Both the position numbers and the translations under genes were made by a program. Shown here in pieces: positions 1-9,389 of a stretch of 16,824 nucleotides of DNA (positions are counted from its first letter, which is position 1; each line of letters begins with the position of its first letter). A model generated the notes under the pieces. It had not been told where the DNA came from and ran no database searches. It saw only the letters and a program-made list of their open reading frames with translations. The stretch covers positions 1-16,824 of the forward strand of contig CAZEFK010000163.1 in NCBI GenBank assembly GCA_964511405.1. The letters are read 5' to 3'. The DNA comes from CAZEFK01 sp964511405 (lineage in GTDB: Bacteria; Pseudomonadota; Alphaproteobacteria; Elsterales; Elsteraceae).

Positions 1-557
1 GCCGGCGGCGCGGTGCTGGCGGGTACGGGAGCCGGTGTGGGCGCCGGCGCCGGCACGAACGAGGCCGCCGCGGGGCTGACCGGCGGCGGCGGCGATGGGG
101 GCGAGACCGCGGCCACGGCGCTCCCGGGATCGGTCGGCGGGGCCGCGACGATCGGGGTTGTCGCCGCGCGCAAGGCGCCGGCCGGGGCGCCGACGTCGCT
201 GGCCTGGACCTCCGGCGGTTTGTCCGCCAGCGGGGCGGTCGTCTCGTCGCCCGCCACCTGCACGGCCTCGGCCCGCAGCGCCACTGGCGCTTGCGTCCCG
301 CCGCCCAGGTTGAAGGTCGGCAGGTCGAAGGCGCCGAACATCTGGAACCCGATCGACGCGGCGGTGACCAGCAGGGCCAGCGCCAGCGCCGCCGCCACGC
401 GCGCCGGCCCGCCCCCCTTCATCCGCCGTGGCGGCGGCGTCGGCGGCAACAGCCTGGCGTTGCGGGGCACCGGCGGCAGACCGTCGGCCAACCGCTCCAG
501 CCCCTTGCGCGCTTCCTCGATGTCGACCCGGCGATGCCGGGCGATCGGGGTCGTCAT
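1..557 (-). CDS. Proline/alanine-rich single-pass membrane protein, last visible gene of the bcs operon (C-terminus cut by window edge)
   Basis: The frame is open for 185 codons from an ATG at 557 to the left edge. The start overlaps the bcsD stop as ATGA, and a GGAG lies about 10 bases upstream. The product has a basic, proline-containing cytoplasmic N-terminus (residues 1-53, with VDIEEARKGLERLADGLPPV near the start). One hydrophobic segment follows at about residues 54-73 (VAAALALALLVTAASIGF). After it comes a long low-complexity Pro/Ala/Val stretch, with SPPSPPPPVSP and PAPAPTPAPVPAS at the visible end. Positive charge before the helix predicts an N-in topology with a periplasmic C-terminus. 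I do not recognise the family. Its position directly after bcsD suggests a role in cellulose export or in linking the complex to the envelope, which is inference. A SPOR-type or TonB-like protein with the functional domain beyond the edge would look the same so far. Confidence 0.75.
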   Translation of the reverse strand, partial: MTTPIARHRRVDIEEARKGLERLADGLPPVPRNARLLPPTPPPRRMKGGGPARVAAALALALLVTAASIGFQMFGAFDLPTFNLGGGTQAPVALRAEAVQVAGDETTAPLADKPPEVQASDVGAPAGALRAATTPIVAAPPTDPGSAVAAVSPPSPPPPVSPAAASFVPAPAPTPAPVPASTAPP

Positions 558-1081
558 TCGCCGTCGCGCTCCGGCCCAATCCGCTCGGGGCCGATCCGCT
601 CCGGATGCCCGAACCGCAGCCGGGCCGCCGGCACCGGCTCGGCGTCGCTGCCCTGCCACAGCGCGCGCAGGGCGGGATCGGCGCCAGCGGCCTGCAGCCA
701 GCCCTCGTACAACCCTTCCAGGAGGTACGGCAGGCCGGTCAAGGGCGGCAGCTCGCAATGGGCGATCTCGATCCAGGCCTCGGCCTCGCGCATCCGGCAC
801 CAGCCCAGGCCGAGCTCGGTCAGCTGCGTGCTGGCGTGGTCTTCGATCTCTGTAAGCGTGGCGCACGGCGCGAGCGGCCGCTCGGCCGCCAGCGCCTGGC
901 CGACCAGCTGCAGCAGGCGGCGGCCTTGGGCCGGCTCGACGCGCGCCGTGGCCACGGTCAGCAATGCGGTCAGGACCGCCGTCGCCCCCGGCGTCATCCG
1001 GTGGGCGCGATAGCGCGCCAGGCTCTCGGCCACAGCTTCGGGCAGCGTCGATGGTGCCGTGTGGGGGGTGAAATCGTTCAT
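554..1081 (-). CDS. bcsD: Cellulose synthase subunit D (BcsD/AcsD), periplasmic crystallisation factor
   Basis: This is a 175-residue protein in the usual position just after bcsC; the Komagataeibacter protein is about 156 residues. In that family BcsD forms ring-shaped oligomers that help arrange nascent glucan chains into crystalline ribbons, and it defines class I bcs operons. The support is the LPYLLEGLYEGWLQAAG segment (about residues 117-133), which resembles the LEGLYGRW segment of AcsD. A matching central pattern also precedes it, with an aromatic helix around LGLGW and then IEIAHCELPP. No signal peptide is visible, as in known AcsD. The ATG overlaps the bcsC stop (ATGA) and no good ribosome-binding site precedes it, so translation probably depends on coupling. 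Oddity: the tail after about residue 157 carries a short ERIGP tandem repeat that is not part of the conserved fold. Confidence 0.85.
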   Translation of the reverse strand: MNDFTPHTAPSTLPEAVAESLARYRAHRMTPGATAVLTALLTVATARVEPAQGRRLLQLVGQALAAERPLAPCATLTEIEDHASTQLTELGLGWCRMREAEAWIEIAHCELPPLTGLPYLLEGLYEGWLQAAGADPALRALWQGSDAEPVPAARLRFGHPERIGPERIGPERDGE

Positions 1082-4000
1082 TGTGCCAGCGTCGAGAACG
1101 TCCGTTTCAAGTACAGTGCCGCCCGCGTCTCGTCATAGTTATAGGCGTTGTCCGACGATACTTCCGCACCAACCCGCAGATTCGGCAGGAACTCGTATTC
1201 GACCTTGCCGCCGATGGTGTAGCCGAGACTGCTGCGGCTTTGTCCCGGGTAGCGCGACGGCTGGGTCGGGTCAAGCGCGGCAACGGCATCAAGCGCGGCC
1301 TGGGCCCTGGCATTGGTCGGAAAATAGGGCGAGCTCTTCTCGCGCACCTGGATCAACCCGGCCGATGCCTTGAGATCGTACTCGAACGCACCCGCCTTGC
1401 CGCTATATTCGACCGGAATGCTGGCGGAGTAGTAGGACTGGGGACTGTAGTAGCCGCCCTGGCCCAGCGTGAAGTATCGCAGATTGCGGTCGTAGAACAG
1501 GCTGGTCAGGTTCAGCCCGACCTTCAGCTCGTCGGTGTCGCTGCGGTACGGCCGGATATAGGCCCCGGTGCCGGCCTCGATGCCGTGATTCTGCTGGACG
1601 TTGCGGCCGGTGAGGATGCCGTATTTACCGTTGGCATAGGCGCCGAACAGCGAATCGTCATAGGACACGTCGACCCGGCCGGCCGTGTTGACCACGCCGC
1701 CGCTGGTCTGAGCCGCCAGGCCGAGCGCCGGAACCGCGGCCGTCTTGGTGCCGGCATAGGACTGCAGGGTCTCGGTGACGGCCCGCCGGCTGACCTCGCC
1801 GCGCACCGTGACCGGCGCTGCGCCCAGCTTGGTCTCGTAGGCCACGCCGCCGACGGCATTGGTCACCGGGAAGCCCAAGGGCGTGGTGCCGATGTCGGCT
1901 GAAACCCCCTTGAGCGTATAGGCGACATTGATGCCGGCGCCCGATGCCTGCCCGGTCGGCGCGACGGCGGCGCCGGCGCCCAGCGCGGCGTTGGTGCCGA
2001 ACTGTCGGGCGGTCGTGAAGGTGCCGATATCGAGGTTGCCGCTGTCGATGAAGGTCGGCGTCAGCGACGCGGTGAGCCGGCCGGTATAGTTGGGCGACAG
2101 CGCCACCTGCAGCGGCGTCTCGATCCGCGATCCCCGCCCCAGCCCCGCCTCGCCGCTGCGCGACGTGACCGCGATGCCGCCCTGCGCCGTCGTGGCCGTC
2201 GCCTTGTCGATCTCGGCCAGGGTCTTGTCGATGTCGGACTGCAGCGCGCGGTTCTGCGGCGTCGGCGGCGGCTGCACCGACAGGGGCGGCGCAAAGGCCG
2301 GGTTGGGCTCGCCCGGCCCGAGATAGGGTTGCAGGCCGAGGGGTGCCGCCTGCGCGGTGCGGACCGGCCCGGGGTCGTCGACCGGCCCGAGCGCGGCCAC
2401 TTCGCGGACCGGACGCTTGAGATCGGCCTCGCTGACCACCGGCAAGGCGCGCCGGAGGCCGATCGGCAGGCTGGTGCCGGTTACGAACGGGTTGCCGGGA
2501 ACATGTTGGGGTTGGGCCGGCGCAGCCGCCGGGCCGGGCAGCACCGTCGGCGCCGCAGCACCGGCGAAATCGAGCGGCGCGCCGCCGACCAGGCTCCGGG
2601 CCTGGCGCAGCAGGCGCACGGCCTCGGCGACATTGCCGCTGGCCCGCTCCAGCTCGGCCTTGAGCAGCATCAGCTGCGGATCCTCGGGCGCGCGCGACAG
2701 GGCGGCGTCGACCAGCTGGCGGGCGTGAGCGGTGTCGTTGGCCACCACGCCGGCGCCGATCGCGCCGCGCAAGGCGTCGATGTTGCCGGGGTCGCGGGCC
2801 AGCACCGAATCGTAGATGGCACTCGCCTGGCGCGGCTGCCGGGCGCTCTCATAGAGCCGCGCCAGCGCCGACAGCAACGCCGGGCTGTGGGGCTGGGCGT
2901 GGAGCGCCGGCGCCAGCTGATCATAGGCGGTCGCAAGTTCGCCCTGGGCGCGGGCGCGGTCGGCCGCGCGCACGGCCAAGCCCGCCCGCAGGCCGTCGAG
3001 CGACTGACGGTCGATCGCGCTCAGCGTCCCCGCCCCGTCGACCTTGGCCAGCACCGCCCGCAGGTCGGCCTCGCGGCCGGCGTCGAGCAGCAGCGCGCCA
3101 TAGCCGAGCCAGGCGCCGGGCGGCGCATTGGGCACCCGCTGCAGCAGACCGCGCATCAGCTGGTTGGCCGCATCGGAGGCGCCGACGTCCTTCAGCGCCA
3201 TGGCGACCTGGGTCACCGCCTCGGGGTCGGACGGCACCCGTCCGGCGATCGCCAGCAGGGCCGCCCGCGCCTGGTCCGGCGCCGGGGCCTGCTTGGCCTG
3301 GACGATCTCGCGCCGCACCGTCAGCTGGCGGCGCAGGGCGTCCAGCGCCGCCGAGCGCTTGGCCGCCGGCACGCGGTCGATCGCCGCCAGCGCGGCGTCG
3401 AGCCGCCCGGCTTCGCTGTCATAGATCGCCGCCGCCTCGGCGGCCGCGGCATCGACGTCGGCCCGCGTGGCGATGCGGTCCATTACCTGGTCGGCGATCT
3501 CGGGCGAGTCCTGGTGGCGGAGCGCCCGCGCATAGTCGATCGCGACCCAGGGATCGGTCGGCGCCAGCTCGCGCGCCTCGGCCATGGCGCGCACCGCGGT
3601 CGCCCAGTCGCCCTGCTCGCCGGCGGCGTCGGCCTGGGCCTTGAGGTCGCGGAGCTGCGCCTGCTTGCGGAAGTCCTGGCTGGCCGGCGACGAGGGGCCG
3701 AGCTTTGCGGCCAGCGCCGCCGCCTCGTCATAGCGCTTGGCCTGGGTCAGCACCCCGAGCAGCCCGGTCGCCGCCGCCGAATCGTTGGGCTTGCGCGCGA
3801 GCACGGTGCGGAAGGCCCGTTCGGCCTCGGCGGTGCGGCCGGCCAGCGCCTCGGTCTGGGCGATCAGGAGCTGCGCCGTGGTGTCGCCGGCCGGCGCCCG
3901 CGATTCCGCCTGCCGGAACCGGGCGATGGCGTCGCTGTAGCGGTCTGCCGCCTGGGCCGCCTTGCCGTCCTGGATCAGCAGCCCGAACTCGGCGCCGGCC

Positions 4001-5040
4001 AGGGCCGGCTCCCATTTCGACCGGCTGTCGGGCGCCGCGGCGATCGCCTGCTCGATCAGGCGCTTGGCCTCGGCCGGGCGGTTCTGCTGCAGCCGCGCCA
4101 CGCCCAGGCCGCCAAGGGCGTCGGGATCGTCGGGCCGCTTGGCCAGCACCGCCTCGAAGTCACGGATGGCCTGCTCCAGGCGGCCCTTGTTCAGCTGGTC
4201 GAACGCCTGCTGGCGGTCGGCCCCGGCTTGCTCCTCGGGCGTGAGCTGGCGCGGCTGGTGTGCCTTGGCGACCAGGGCGGCGATCTTCGGGTCGGTGCCG
4301 TTGCGATCGAGATAGGCCTGGTATTGCGGGATCGACTCCACACCGGTCGGCAGCCAGCCCAGGGCGTCGCGCCAAGCCGCGCGCGCCAGCGTGCCCACGG
4401 CCGGGTCGTCGGACAGCCGCGCCAGCAGGTCGATGCCCTGCTGCCGGCTCTGGTCGCGATAGGTCAGCACCTGCGCCAGCGCCAGGCGGGCGGCGGCCGA
4501 CCCGGTGCGATCGGCCAGCTGGCGCAGCCCGGCCTGGGCGTCGTCCCAGCGGTGGGGTACCCCGGCCATGGTCTGGTAGTACTCGACCGCCAGGTCGTCG
4601 GGCGGACCCCGTTCGCCGAACAGGGCCTCATAGGCGGCCACGGCATCCGCCATCCGGCCGGCGCGGGCCAGGCGCCGGGCATTGTCGAGCCCGGCCGGGT
4701 CGAGGCGGCCGCGCCGGATCGCGGCCTCGACCTGGGCGATGCGCGGATCGCCCGGCGCCGCGGTGCCCAGGCGCAGCAGGAACTCGCGCGCCTCGGTCTC
4801 GCGCCCGGCCGCCGCGTTGATCAGGCCAAGATTGAACAGCGCCTCGGCGTTGTTGGGATTGGCCTCGATCAGGCGCTGCCAGGATTGCAGCGCCAGGTCG
4901 TCGCGCTGCCGGGCCTGCCAGTAGCGCGCCTTGGCCGCCAGCGCGGCTTCCGCCGCCGGTTCCTGGGCGCCCGCCGGCCCGCCGGCCCCCACCACCAGGC
5001 CGGCGAGCAGCGCGCCGGCAATCAGCGTTCGTCGCGACAT
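1078..5040 (-). CDS. bcsC: Cellulose export protein BcsC: periplasmic TPR scaffold plus outer-membrane beta-barrel
   Basis: This 1320-residue protein forms the outer-membrane exit for cellulose. Residues 1-25 are a signal peptide (MSRRTLIAGALLAGLVVGAG, then PAGAQ). From about residue 35 to 860 there are many degenerate TPR helices, for example NPNNAEALFNLGLINAAAGR and RPDDPDALGGLGVARLQQNR. A Pro-rich linker follows. From about residue 958, starting VTSRSGEAGLGRGSRIETP, comes the BCSC C-terminal porin domain with alternating beta-strand residues to the terminal YLKRTFSTLAQ. Length and architecture fit the family (E. coli BcsC about 1150, AcsC about 1300 residues). The chosen ATG at 5040 shares a TGATG with the bcsAB stop and has GGGGAG a few bases upstream. 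The upstream in-frame ATG would lose the signal peptide at the N-terminus. The stop overlaps the bcsD start. Confidence 0.95.
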   Translation of the reverse strand: MSRRTLIAGALLAGLVVGAGGPAGAQEPAAEAALAAKARYWQARQRDDLALQSWQRLIEANPNNAEALFNLGLINAAAGRETEAREFLLRLGTAAPGDPRIAQVEAAIRRGRLDPAGLDNARRLARAGRMADAVAAYEALFGERGPPDDLAVEYYQTMAGVPHRWDDAQAGLRQLADRTGSAAARLALAQVLTYRDQSRQQGIDLLARLSDDPAVGTLARAAWRDALGWLPTGVESIPQYQAYLDRNGTDPKIAALVAKAHQPRQLTPEEQAGADRQQAFDQLNKGRLEQAIRDFEAVLAKRPDDPDALGGLGVARLQQNRPAEAKRLIEQAIAAAPDSRSKWEPALAGAEFGLLIQDGKAAQAADRYSDAIARFRQAESRAPAGDTTAQLLIAQTEALAGRTAEAERAFRTVLARKPNDSAAATGLLGVLTQAKRYDEAAALAAKLGPSSPASQDFRKQAQLRDLKAQADAAGEQGDWATAVRAMAEARELAPTDPWVAIDYARALRHQDSPEIADQVMDRIATRADVDAAAAEAAAIYDSEAGRLDAALAAIDRVPAAKRSAALDALRRQLTVRREIVQAKQAPAPDQARAALLAIAGRVPSDPEAVTQVAMALKDVGASDAANQLMRGLLQRVPNAPPGAWLGYGALLLDAGREADLRAVLAKVDGAGTLSAIDRQSLDGLRAGLAVRAADRARAQGELATAYDQLAPALHAQPHSPALLSALARLYESARQPRQASAIYDSVLARDPGNIDALRGAIGAGVVANDTAHARQLVDAALSRAPEDPQLMLLKAELERASGNVAEAVRLLRQARSLVGGAPLDFAGAAAPTVLPGPAAAPAQPQHVPGNPFVTGTSLPIGLRRALPVVSEADLKRPVREVAALGPVDDPGPVRTAQAAPLGLQPYLGPGEPNPAFAPPLSVQPPPTPQNRALQSDIDKTLAEIDKATATTAQGGIAVTSRSGEAGLGRGSRIETPLQVALSPNYTGRLTASLTPTFIDSGNLDIGTFTTARQFGTNAALGAGAAVAPTGQASGAGINVAYTLKGVSADIGTTPLGFPVTNAVGGVAYETKLGAAPVTVRGEVSRRAVTETLQSYAGTKTAAVPALGLAAQTSGGVVNTAGRVDVSYDDSLFGAYANGKYGILTGRNVQQNHGIEAGTGAYIRPYRSDTDELKVGLNLTSLFYDRNLRYFTLGQGGYYSPQSYYSASIPVEYSGKAGAFEYDLKASAGLIQVREKSSPYFPTNARAQAALDAVAALDPTQPSRYPGQSRSSLGYTIGGKVEYEFLPNLRVGAEVSSDNAYNYDETRAALYLKRTFSTLAQ

Positions 5041-8000
5041 CAGCTCCCCGCCTGCAAGCGCCGCGCCGCGGTGCGATAGAGGAAACTGTAGATGCAGCCG
5101 CCCAGCAGCAGGCATCCCAGCAGCACGCCGGCCATGGTCTCGAACAGCCGGTTCGCCAGATGCCAGCGCAACCAGGTGATCCAGGGCAGCCGCCCGAGAT
5201 TGTACGTGCGCTCGGGCGGCACCGCGCCCGTCTGGTCGCCGTCGAACAGCACCAGCCCGCCGCGCACCTGGCCCAGCCGGTCGGGGTCGGTCAGCGTCGC
5301 CAGCACCGGCGCCAGCCGCGCGGCCGCCGTGGCCGCGACGACCACGACGCTGCGCTCGGGCGCCAAGGGCGATTCCACGCCATAGATCACCGCCAGCCGC
5401 CCGCCGTTGCTGGTGGTCGGCTGGAGCGCCGGCGCCGGCCCCCCCGGAATGACGAGCGGGCGCGGCGCCACGATCCGGCCCAGCTCAGCCCGCACCGGCG
5501 CGCGGTCGGCCAGTTGGTCCAGGAAGGCATGGTGGCCGTACAGGCCGATCACCAGCAGGTCGCGGCCGGCGACCTGCTCGACCGCATCAGGCGGCACCAC
5601 CCGCAGCTTCAGCGCCGGGTAGCCCGTCGACGCGCCGGCCATGCCCATGACGGTCAGGAAGACCTCGATCTCCTCAGCGCTGGGCGTCTCGGACAGCACC
5701 GCCGCCGACTCCGACAGGTCGGCCATCCGCGTAAAGGGAAACACCGCGTTGGCGAAATAGGCCAGGTCCGGCATGACGGCGTAGTGCGGGGTCCGGGACA
5801 GGTCGATGGTCGAGCTGGGCTCGATGCCGACCCGGACGCCGGAGGGGATGGTGTCGGCGCACTGGGCGGTCTGCAGCGGCTTGATGTCGAACACCGCCTC
5901 CAGCCGGTTCTGGCCGCTGAAATAGAACGGCGGCGTCGGCGCATCCATGACTTCGTCGGGATGATAGTTGCCGGCCCAGTATTGCAAGTGGGACCACCAG
6001 TTGCGGGTCAGGAGCGGCTCGGCCTTGACGAACCCGCCGTTCACATAGACGTCAATGCGCGACCCGCGCTGGTCGATCCAATCGCCTTCGGGCCGGCGCA
6101 GTTGCAGCGTCACCGGAATCCCGTCGGTGTGCCAGACGAACAGGTCGGGCGCGCTGTGGAAATTGAGCCCGATGCTGGTCAGGAACCCGGTCGCCTGCAG
6201 CTCCTCGGGCCGTGCGAACTCGCCGAAGCGGACCGGCCGGTCCGAGGGAATCCAGCGCGGCGCGTCATAAGGGCGACGCGGCGGCGGCTCGTGCACATCG
6301 ACCTGGGCCGCCGGGCCCGACAGCACCGCGCTGCCGAGCGCCAGCCCGGCCGCCGCCATGCGCAGCTCCTCGGCATCGCGGCCCATGATCACCAGGATCT
6401 TGCCGTCCGGGTCCACCGGGTTGGCGACCACCCGCACCGACGGGCCGGTGATCGCGCCGACCGTGAGGCCCGGCGGCGATTCGTTGGGCAGGGCGAAGGC
6501 GATGGCATTGCCGCGCGACAGGTTGCCGAGCACCACCGGGAAGCGGGCGGTCCGGAAGCCGCCCAGGGCGCCGAACCACGACGCCACGATGCCCGCGCCC
6601 TGCAGCACGGCGGCCGACGGCCGCTGCGCCAGCATCACCGGCACGCGCAGCGGGCTCGGGTCGTGGTCGTCGAAGAACGGCAGCGGCAGGAGCGCCAGGT
6701 CGTTGGGCAGCAGCAGCCGCCGGCCCGTCATGTGCAGGACGCTGGTCCGGCCGACCGTGCTCCAGAGCGCGGCGCTCAGCGGATCCTCGCAGTCGCGCGC
6801 ATAGTGGCCGACGAAGTGGAAGCCGAGCCGGTTGGATGGCCGCAGCAGCGCCGGCGGGATCGGGATCTCGACCTTGGTCGCGGTCCCCTGCCCGGTCAGC
6901 AGCGGCAGCGCCCGGACCGGCTCGTCATTGACCAGCACCACCAGGTGGCTGAGCGCCGTGATCAGCGACGGCGACCATGTGTAGTCGAGGGTCAGGCTGG
7001 CGCCGGTCACGTCCATCGCGCGCGGCAGCTGGAAATAGAGCGAGCCGGCCATATCGGTGGTGCGCAGGCTGACGCCGCGTTCGGCGCCCAGGCTGCGCAG
7101 GCTGTAGTCGCGCTCGACCGGCACGCCCCCGGCCGGCACCGCCAGTGCCGGCCCCTGCGCGTGGGCGGGCGCTTGGGCGGCCGCGGCGGCGCCCAGCACG
7201 ACCGCGGCCACGACGGCCGCGCCGGCCCGCCGCGCTGCCGGCCCCGGCTGCGGCGGCCGGATCCGCTGAAGGACCACCCGCGCCGGGTACACCGCGCCGC
7301 CCGCCAGGGTCCGGATGCCCAGGCCGAAGATGCGCCCCAGCGACCGCCAGACATTGTCCGGCGGCACGTTGTCCCAGTGGGTCCAGGCGTCGGCGCGGCA
7401 CATCACCACCTTCACCAGCTCGCGCTCCAGCCCGATCGGCATGTCCGGGAAGCGCACGCGCAGCGCCCGCTGACTCCAGCTCACATGCTTGGCCGGCAGC
7501 TTGGCGGTGGTGTTGCCGACCGGCAGTTCGAGGATGAGCGTAACGCCGTCCTCGACCCCGTCGGGCCGCGGCACCGGGATCGAGGCGCCGCCCAGCGAGA
7601 TGTCCTCGGTGTTGCTGCTGACCGAGCGGCCGTCCGGCAGCCAGATCGTGACCGGCACCGAGGTGCGCAACCGCACGTGGGTGCGCACCTGCCGCGACTC
7701 GCGGGCGACGCCGACGGCGGCGCCGATGACCATCAGGTTGATGCTGGCCCACAGCAGGTTGAACAGCAGGGTGTCGCGCGGCTCAAGCGGATTGTCGACG
7801 AAGTAGCGCACCACCCCGACCGCCAGCCCCAGCGCCAGAAGTCCGATCAGCACCAGATGCGGGCGGATCACCCGGCGGTCGACGAAATCGATGTCGACCT
7901 TGCCGCCCTTGTCGGTGACGTTGAACTTGCCGCGCTTGGGGTCCCACAGGGTGACCAGGGTCGGGCCGAGCAGATAGAAGGCCAGCGACGACTCGTAGAC

Positions 8001-9389
8001 CTCGTTCCAGAACGAGTGCCGGTATCGGCCCTGGATGTGCGAGTTGGTGAACAGCGTGTGCACCGTCATCGGCACGACATAGGCCATGACCGACGCCGCC
8101 GTGGCGTGGATGATGTTGGCGTCGAGCAGCAGGAAGGCGAGCGGCGAGGTCAGGAAGACGATGCGCGGCAACGCGAAGAAGAAGAACATCATCGCGTTGA
8201 GGTAGCAGATGCGCTGGAACAGGCTGAGACCTGACACCAGCAGGGGATTGTCGCGGCGGAAGATCTGGGTCATGCCGCGCGCCCAGCGCATGCGCTGGCC
8301 GATATGCAGCGACAGCCGTTCGGTGGCGAGGCCGGCCGCCAGCGGCATGCCGATATAGGCGGTCTTGTAGCCCAGCCGGTGCAGCTTCAGGGCGGTGTGG
8401 GCATCCTCGGTTACGGTCTCGACGGCGAAGCCGCCGATCTGGTCGACCGCGCTGCGCCGGATGATGGCGCAGCTGCCGCAGAAGAAGGTGGCGTTCCACA
8501 GGTCGTTGCCGTCCTGGATCAAGCCGTAGAACAGCTTGTCCTCGTTCGGCGTGTCGACGACCTTGAGGTTCCGCTCGAACGGGTCCTGCGAATAGAAGTG
8601 GTGCGGGGTCTGCAGCACCGCGATCTTGGGATCGCGCTGGAACCAGCCGACGGTAAGCTGCAGGAACGCCCGCGTCGTGATGTGGTCGCAATCGAACACC
8701 ACGATCAAGTCGCCCGTGGAGCGGGTGAGCGCGTGGTTGAGGTTGCCGGCCTTGGCATGCCGGTTGTCCGGGCGGGTGATGTAATGGACGCCGGCCTCGG
8801 CGGCGAAGGCCGCGAACTCGGGACGGCGGCCATCGTCGAGCAGGTGGACCCGGAACTTCTCGCGCGGATAGTCGAGCGAGAGAGCGGCCAGCACCGTGGT
8901 CCGCACGATCGACAGCGACTCGTTGTAGGTCGGGATCATCACGTCGACCGTCGGCCAGTCATCGGGCCGCCCAACCATCGGCACCGGCCGCCGGCGCAGC
9001 GGCCAGATGGTCGGCAGATAGCCCGTGAACTGCATGGTCACGCGGTAGATCTCGGCCGAATACAGGCCGAACCCCAGCACCGCCTCGAGCACGCTCTCGA
9101 ACCCCATGGTCTCGTTGATCCGCCAGAACATGTAGCGGGACGTGACCACGGCGGAGAGCAGGACCAGGATGATCGACACCAGGCGGCTGCGCGATCCGAT
9201 CAGACCCAGCAGCATGACGATGGTCAGCGATCCGAACGCCGCCTGCTGCATGAGGTCGAGCGGGATCGCCACGACCATCAGCATGAGCGCAAGGCCGGCG
9301 ACCGCCGCGACCCAGTGCAGCGTCATGCCGACGAACCCGGTGACGCGCAGCGGCCAGTCGGGATCGTCGGGGCCCAGGGACCGGATCAT
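5040..9389 (-). CDS. bcsAB: Fused cellulose synthase BcsA-BcsB (catalytic GT2/PilZ subunit joined to periplasmic subunit)
   Basis: One uninterrupted frame encodes 1449 residues. The N-terminal part is BcsA: membrane helices from about 15 to 120, then the GT2 domain with LDDG (D185, D186), FDCD (D233, D235), FFCGS (302-306), TED (327-329) and QRMRW (365-369), then further helices. The PilZ domain has RTHVR (569-573) and DISLGG (D596, S598, G601), the c-di-GMP-binding motifs. At about 722-744 lies a hydrophobic, signal-peptide-like stretch ending AHAQG. The BcsB part follows, with the family motif RDCEDP (865-870) and a C-terminal membrane anchor (VLLGCLLLGGCIYSFLYR). Together they polymerise UDP-glucose to beta-1,4-glucan and translocate it across the inner membrane, under c-di-GMP control. 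The ATG at 9389 overlaps the bcsQ stop (ATGA). The frame extends upstream through bcsQ in another register, but that part is not BcsA-like. Komagataeibacter acsAB is a known fusion of the same kind. Confidence 0.96.
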   Translation of the reverse strand: MIRSLGPDDPDWPLRVTGFVGMTLHWVAAVAGLALMLMVVAIPLDLMQQAAFGSLTIVMLLGLIGSRSRLVSIILVLLSAVVTSRYMFWRINETMGFESVLEAVLGFGLYSAEIYRVTMQFTGYLPTIWPLRRRPVPMVGRPDDWPTVDVMIPTYNESLSIVRTTVLAALSLDYPREKFRVHLLDDGRRPEFAAFAAEAGVHYITRPDNRHAKAGNLNHALTRSTGDLIVVFDCDHITTRAFLQLTVGWFQRDPKIAVLQTPHHFYSQDPFERNLKVVDTPNEDKLFYGLIQDGNDLWNATFFCGSCAIIRRSAVDQIGGFAVETVTEDAHTALKLHRLGYKTAYIGMPLAAGLATERLSLHIGQRMRWARGMTQIFRRDNPLLVSGLSLFQRICYLNAMMFFFFALPRIVFLTSPLAFLLLDANIIHATAASVMAYVVPMTVHTLFTNSHIQGRYRHSFWNEVYESSLAFYLLGPTLVTLWDPKRGKFNVTDKGGKVDIDFVDRRVIRPHLVLIGLLALGLAVGVVRYFVDNPLEPRDTLLFNLLWASINLMVIGAAVGVARESRQVRTHVRLRTSVPVTIWLPDGRSVSSNTEDISLGGASIPVPRPDGVEDGVTLILELPVGNTTAKLPAKHVSWSQRALRVRFPDMPIGLERELVKVVMCRADAWTHWDNVPPDNVWRSLGRIFGLGIRTLAGGAVYPARVVLQRIRPPQPGPAARRAGAAVVAAVVLGAAAAAQAPAHAQGPALAVPAGGVPVERDYSLRSLGAERGVSLRTTDMAGSLYFQLPRAMDVTGASLTLDYTWSPSLITALSHLVVLVNDEPVRALPLLTGQGTATKVEIPIPPALLRPSNRLGFHFVGHYARDCEDPLSAALWSTVGRTSVLHMTGRRLLLPNDLALLPLPFFDDHDPSPLRVPVMLAQRPSAAVLQGAGIVASWFGALGGFRTARFPVVLGNLSRGNAIAFALPNESPPGLTVGAITGPSVRVVANPVDPDGKILVIMGRDAEELRMAAAGLALGSAVLSGPAAQVDVHEPPPRRPYDAPRWIPSDRPVRFGEFARPEELQATGFLTSIGLNFHSAPDLFVWHTDGIPVTLQLRRPEGDWIDQRGSRIDVYVNGGFVKAEPLLTRNWWSHLQYWAGNYHPDEVMDAPTPPFYFSGQNRLEAVFDIKPLQTAQCADTIPSGVRVGIEPSSTIDLSRTPHYAVMPDLAYFANAVFPFTRMADLSESAAVLSETPSAEEIEVFLTVMGMAGASTGYPALKLRVVPPDAVEQVAGRDLLVIGLYGHHAFLDQLADRAPVRAELGRIVAPRPLVIPGGPAPALQPTTSNGGRLAVIYGVESPLAPERSVVVVAATAAARLAPVLATLTDPDRLGQVRGGLVLFDGDQTGAVPPERTYNLGRLPWITWLRWHLANRLFETMAGVLLGCLLLGGCIYSFLYRTAARRLQAGS

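Noticed and set aside
2329..5079. Long plus-strand open frame of 916 codons opposite bcsC
   Set aside because: Antisense shadow caused by GC-rich codon use; its translation is Gly/Arg/Gln-rich with no recognisable domain, whereas the minus strand is a full BcsC.
5160..8234. Long plus-strand open frame of 1024 codons opposite bcsAB
   Set aside because: Same shadow effect; composition is His/Arg/Gln-rich and the opposite strand carries all cellulose synthase motifs.
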